From Allobrachymonas sp. (GTDB lineage Bacteria > Pseudomonadota > Gammaproteobacteria > Burkholderiales > Burkholderiaceae_C), in the NCBI GenBank assembly GCA_018054915.1, contig JAGPIR010000061.1, forward strand, positions 1 to 7,244: a stretch of 7,244 nt of DNA, given 5' to 3'. The notes under the pieces are model-generated. The model saw only the letters and a list, made by a program, of their open reading frames with translations, was not told the origin of the DNA and searched no databases. The stretch's first letter is position 1. Every line of letters begins with the position of its first letter. A program made the translations under genes and the position numbers. Shown one piece after another: positions 4,856 to 7,244 of the stretch.

Positions 4856-6667
4856 ATGTCCATGCGTTCCATGTATTGTGGTCAAGTCACTGAAGCTCAA
4901 TTGGGCCAGACGGTCACGCTGTGCGGCTGGGTCAACCGCAGGCGCGACCACGGGGGCGTGATTTTTGTCGACCTGCGCGACCGTGAGGGTGCCGTGCAAG
5001 TGGTGTGCGACCCCGACCGTCCTGACATGTTCAAGATAGCGGAAGATCTGCGCAACGAGTTCTGTATCCAGATCGAGGGTCTGGTGCGTGCCCGGCCCGA
5101 AGGCACTGCCAACGATGCCATTGCCACGGGAAAAATCGAGGTGTTGTGCCACACGCTCAAGGTGCTCAACCCGTCGGTTACGCCGCCGTTCCAGCTTGAT
5201 GATGATAATTTGAGTGAAACCACGCGATTGACACACCGTGTGCTCGACTTGCGCCGGCCCTACATGCAGCGTAATCTGATGTTGCGCTATAAAGTGGCAA
5301 TGGAGGTGCGCAAATACCTGGATGCCAATGGATTCATTGATATTGAAACACCCATGCTGGGCAAATCTACCCCTGAAGGCGCACGCGACTATCTGGTGCC
5401 CAGTCGTGTGCATGATGGCCATTTCTTTGCGTTGCCACAATCGCCGCAAATTTATAAGCAGATGCTGATGGTGGCCGGTTTTGACCGCTATTACCAGATC
5501 ACCAAATGCTTCCGTGATGAAGACTTGCGTGCCGATCGTCAGCCCGAATTTACCCAGATCGACATCGAGACTTCGTTCCTGGACGAGCAGGAAATCCGGG
5601 ATATGTTCCAAGGCATGATCGCCACCGTATTCCAGAACACGCTGGGCATCGATTTGGGCGAGTTCCCTGTCATGCCTTACTCCGAGGCCATGTACCGCTA
5701 CGGTTCGGACAAGCCCGATCTGCGCGTCAAGCTCGAGTTCACCGAGCTGACCGACGTGATGGCCGATGTGGACTTTAAAGTCTTCAGCGCTGCGGCCACT
5801 GCTGCAGGCGGCCGCGTGGTGGCGCTGTGTGTGCCCGGCGGCGGTGAAATGACGCGTGGCGAAATTGACGGCTACACCGAATTCGTCAAGATCTATGGCG
5901 CCAAAGGGCTGGCCTGGATCAAGGTCAATGACAAGGCCAAGGGCCGCGACGGCTTGCAAAGTCCGATCGTCAAGAATCTGCACGATGCGGCATTGGCTGC
6001 AATTCTCAAGCGCACCGGTGCCCAGGACGGCGATCTGATCTTTTTTGGCGCTGACAAGGCCAAGATCGTCAACGACTCCATCGGCGCGCTGCGCCTGAAA
6101 GTGGGGCACAGCACCTTCGGCAAAGCGCACGGGCTTTTCGAGAATCGCTGGGCGCCATTGTGGGTGGTCGATTTTCCGATGTTTGAGTACGACGATGAAG
6201 AAATGCGCTGGACAGCAGTGCATCATCCTTTCACCAGCCCCAAGGACGGCCATGAAGGATACATGGATGGCAATCCGGGCAAATGCCTGTCCAAGGCCTA
6301 CGATATGGTGCTCAATGGCTGGGAGCTTGGCGGTGGTTCGGTGCGTATCCACCGATCAGAAGTACAAAGCAAAGTATTTGCGGCGCTGAAAATAACGCCC
6401 GAAGATGCACAGGCCAAATTTGGCTACCTGCTCGATGCATTGCAATATGGCGCGCCGCCCCATGGCGGCCTGGCGTTCGGGCTCGACCGGCTCATCACCC
6501 TCATGACCGGAGCCGAATCGATCCGCGACGTGATCGCCTTTCCGAAAACACAACGCGCACAGTGCTTGCTCACGCAGGCGCCCAGCCCAGTGGATGAAAA
6601 ACAGCTGCGCGAATTGCATATTCGCCTGCGCAATCCGCTGCCAGCCATGAATATGGAAAGTACATGA
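4856..6667 (+). CDS. aspS: Aspartyl-tRNA synthetase, non-discriminating type (Asp/Asn) predicted
   Basis: AspRS attaches aspartate to tRNA(Asp) in the cytosol and, in non-discriminating forms, also to tRNA(Asn). The 603-residue class IIb enzyme has an OB-fold anticodon-binding domain (about 1-110), then a catalytic core with motif 1 ([10 protein letters not shown], 159-168), motif 2 ([18 protein letters not shown], 219-236) and motif 3 (GLDRL, 542-546). The bacterial GAD insertion spans about 288-420. QSPQIYKQ (195-202) and GGGSVRIH (492-499) line the active site. His32 and Gly83 match His31 and Gly82, the two residues tied to tRNA(Asn) recognition in Pseudomonas aeruginosa AspRS; E. coli has Leu and Lys there. 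The start at 4856 follows a weak AAAGAA site, and a second in-frame ATG at 4862 is possible. The stop overlaps the next gene's start (ATGA). The gene is complete with no missing catalytic motif. Confidence 0.98.
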   Translation: MSMRSMYCGQVTEAQLGQTVTLCGWVNRRRDHGGVIFVDLRDREGAVQVVCDPDRPDMFKIAEDLRNEFCIQIEGLVRARPEGTANDAIATGKIEVLCHTLKVLNPSVTPPFQLDDDNLSETTRLTHRVLDLRRPYMQRNLMLRYKVAMEVRKYLDANGFIDIETPMLGKSTPEGARDYLVPSRVHDGHFFALPQSPQIYKQMLMVAGFDRYYQITKCFRDEDLRADRQPEFTQIDIETSFLDEQEIRDMFQGMIATVFQNTLGIDLGEFPVMPYSEAMYRYGSDKPDLRVKLEFTELTDVMADVDFKVFSAAATAAGGRVVALCVPGGGEMTRGEIDGYTEFVKIYGAKGLAWIKVNDKAKGRDGLQSPIVKNLHDAALAAILKRTGAQDGDLIFFGADKAKIVNDSIGALRLKVGHSTFGKAHGLFENRWAPLWVVDFPMFEYDDEEMRWTAVHHPFTSPKDGHEGYMDGNPGKCLSKAYDMVLNGWELGGGSVRIHRSEVQSKVFAALKITPEDAQAKFGYLLDALQYGAPPHGGLAFGLDRLITLMTGAESIRDVIAFPKTQRAQCLLTQAPSPVDEKQLRELHIRLRNPLPAMNMEST

Positions 6668-7244
6668 GCGCCACCGCCATCCCCGGTTTGGTTGGTGGAC
6701 CGGTACAGTCCTTTGCGTCTGAACCCGGAAAACCCGATACCTTGCGGGTGGTGACCTACAACATTCATAAAGGGGTGCAGGGTGTCTGGCCGACGCATCG
6801 CCTGGAAATCCACAATCTGCAGCGGGCCATTGCCAACCTGCATGCCGACGTGGTGTGCCTTCAGGAAGTGCGAAAGCTCAATCGCAGGGCCGAGCAAAGA
6901 TTCGTCAATTGGCCGCGCCAGTCACAGGCAGAATATCTGGCGCCTCCGGGTTACCAGTCGGTTTACATCACCAATGCGGTAACGGCGCATGGTGAGCATG
7001 GCAATGCCCTGATTTCGCGCTGGCCAGTCGTCCAGCATCAGCACCAGGACATCTCCGATCACCGTTTTGAGCAACGCGGACTGTTGCATTCGGTGATCGA
7101 TGTTCAGGGCAGGCATGTGCACGTCATCGTGGTGCATCTGGGACTGCTTGGCGCCAGCCGCATCCGTCAGGTGAATCTGCTGCAGCAATTCATTGATCGG
7201 GAGGTGCCTGACAGCGCTCCCCTGCTGGTTGCTGGTGATTTCAA
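6664..7244 (+). CDS. Endonuclease/exonuclease/phosphatase-family protein, N-terminal part (3' end outside window)
   Basis: The frame is open for 193 codons from an ATG overlapping the aspS stop (ATGA) and runs off the window. The family (DNase I / exonuclease III / sphingomyelinase fold) hydrolyses phosphodiester or phosphomonoester bonds with Mg. Visible elements are TYNIHKG at 31-37 (Asn33), LQEV at 66-69 (metal ligand Glu68), HGNALISR at 112-119 (Asn114), RFEQRGLLH at 134-142, VVHLGLL at 156-162 (His158) and AGDF at 190-193, where the catalytic Asp192 is reached just as the sequence ends. The first about 26 residues are low in conserved features, with no clear signal peptide. The substrate is unknown. 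In relatives this gene often sits near aspS and a cardiolipin-synthase-like gene, so a membrane-lipid link is possible but not shown here. Confidence 0.93.
   Translation, partial: MSATAIPGLVGGPVQSFASEPGKPDTLRVVTYNIHKGVQGVWPTHRLEIHNLQRAIANLHADVVCLQEVRKLNRRAEQRFVNWPRQSQAEYLAPPGYQSVYITNAVTAHGEHGNALISRWPVVQHQHQDISDHRFEQRGLLHSVIDVQGRHVHVIVVHLGLLGASRIRQVNLLQQFIDREVPDSAPLLVAGDF

Noticed and set aside
4433..6352. A 639-codon open frame on the - strand opposite aspS and the DUF502 gene.
   Set aside because: It is fully antisense to two strongly conserved genes, begins within aspS, matches no family I recognise, and is rich in His, Ala, Val and Gln as expected for the reverse reading of GC-rich codons. 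It is most likely a shadow frame.

Overview
This window looks like an ordinary chromosomal stretch from a betaproteobacterium of the order Burkholderiales, most likely the Alcaligenaceae side (Bordetella/Achromobacter/Advenella-like). That placement rests on protein wording such as the DHPS tail, the DTD 'GNRPSF' form and the H/G-type AspRS, on a moderately high GC content judged by eye, and on the gene order folP-glmM and fmdB-DUF502-aspS-EEP phosphodiesterase. The genus is a guess. All supported genes lie on the + strand, and I saw no mobile element, CRISPR array, tRNA or rRNA.

Layout. Positions 1-1754 hold the 3' end of folP (dihydropteroate synthase) and complete glmM (phosphoglucosamine mutase), 29 bases apart, the classic folP-glmM pair. 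A 158-base gap follows, with two tiny overlapping reading frames of unknown status. Positions 1913-3552 hold a tight three-gene run: a YbaK/EbsC-family aminoacyl-tRNA deacylase, a DsbA-fold protein resembling 2-hydroxychromene-2-carboxylate isomerase, and dtd (D-aminoacyl-tRNA deacylase), which overlaps the preceding gene by four bases. A 251-base gap (3553-3803) is the most structured non-coding part. It has two A-tracts in a direct repeat, a 15-base imperfect direct repeat, a perfect TATAAT box and a 5-bp inverted repeat. Positions 3804-7244 hold fmdB (small zinc ribbon), a two-helix DUF502 membrane protein, aspS (aspartyl-tRNA synthetase) and the first 193 codons of an endonuclease/exonuclease/phosphatase-family protein that overlaps aspS by four bases and runs off the window.

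How the genes fit together. The first pair serves folate and cell-wall precursor synthesis. The rest is biased towards translation fidelity: two trans-acting tRNA proofreading enzymes of different folds lie upstream of a tRNA synthetase. The AspRS carries the His and Gly that mark the non-discriminating Pseudomonas aeruginosa enzyme, so this organism probably makes Asn-tRNA(Asn) through Asp-tRNA(Asn) and GatCAB.

I found no convincing undescribed multi-gene system. The points most worth checking are the non-discriminating AspRS signature, the DsbA-fold protein embedded between two tRNA deacylases, the structured 3553-3803 gap and the two short candidate ORFs.
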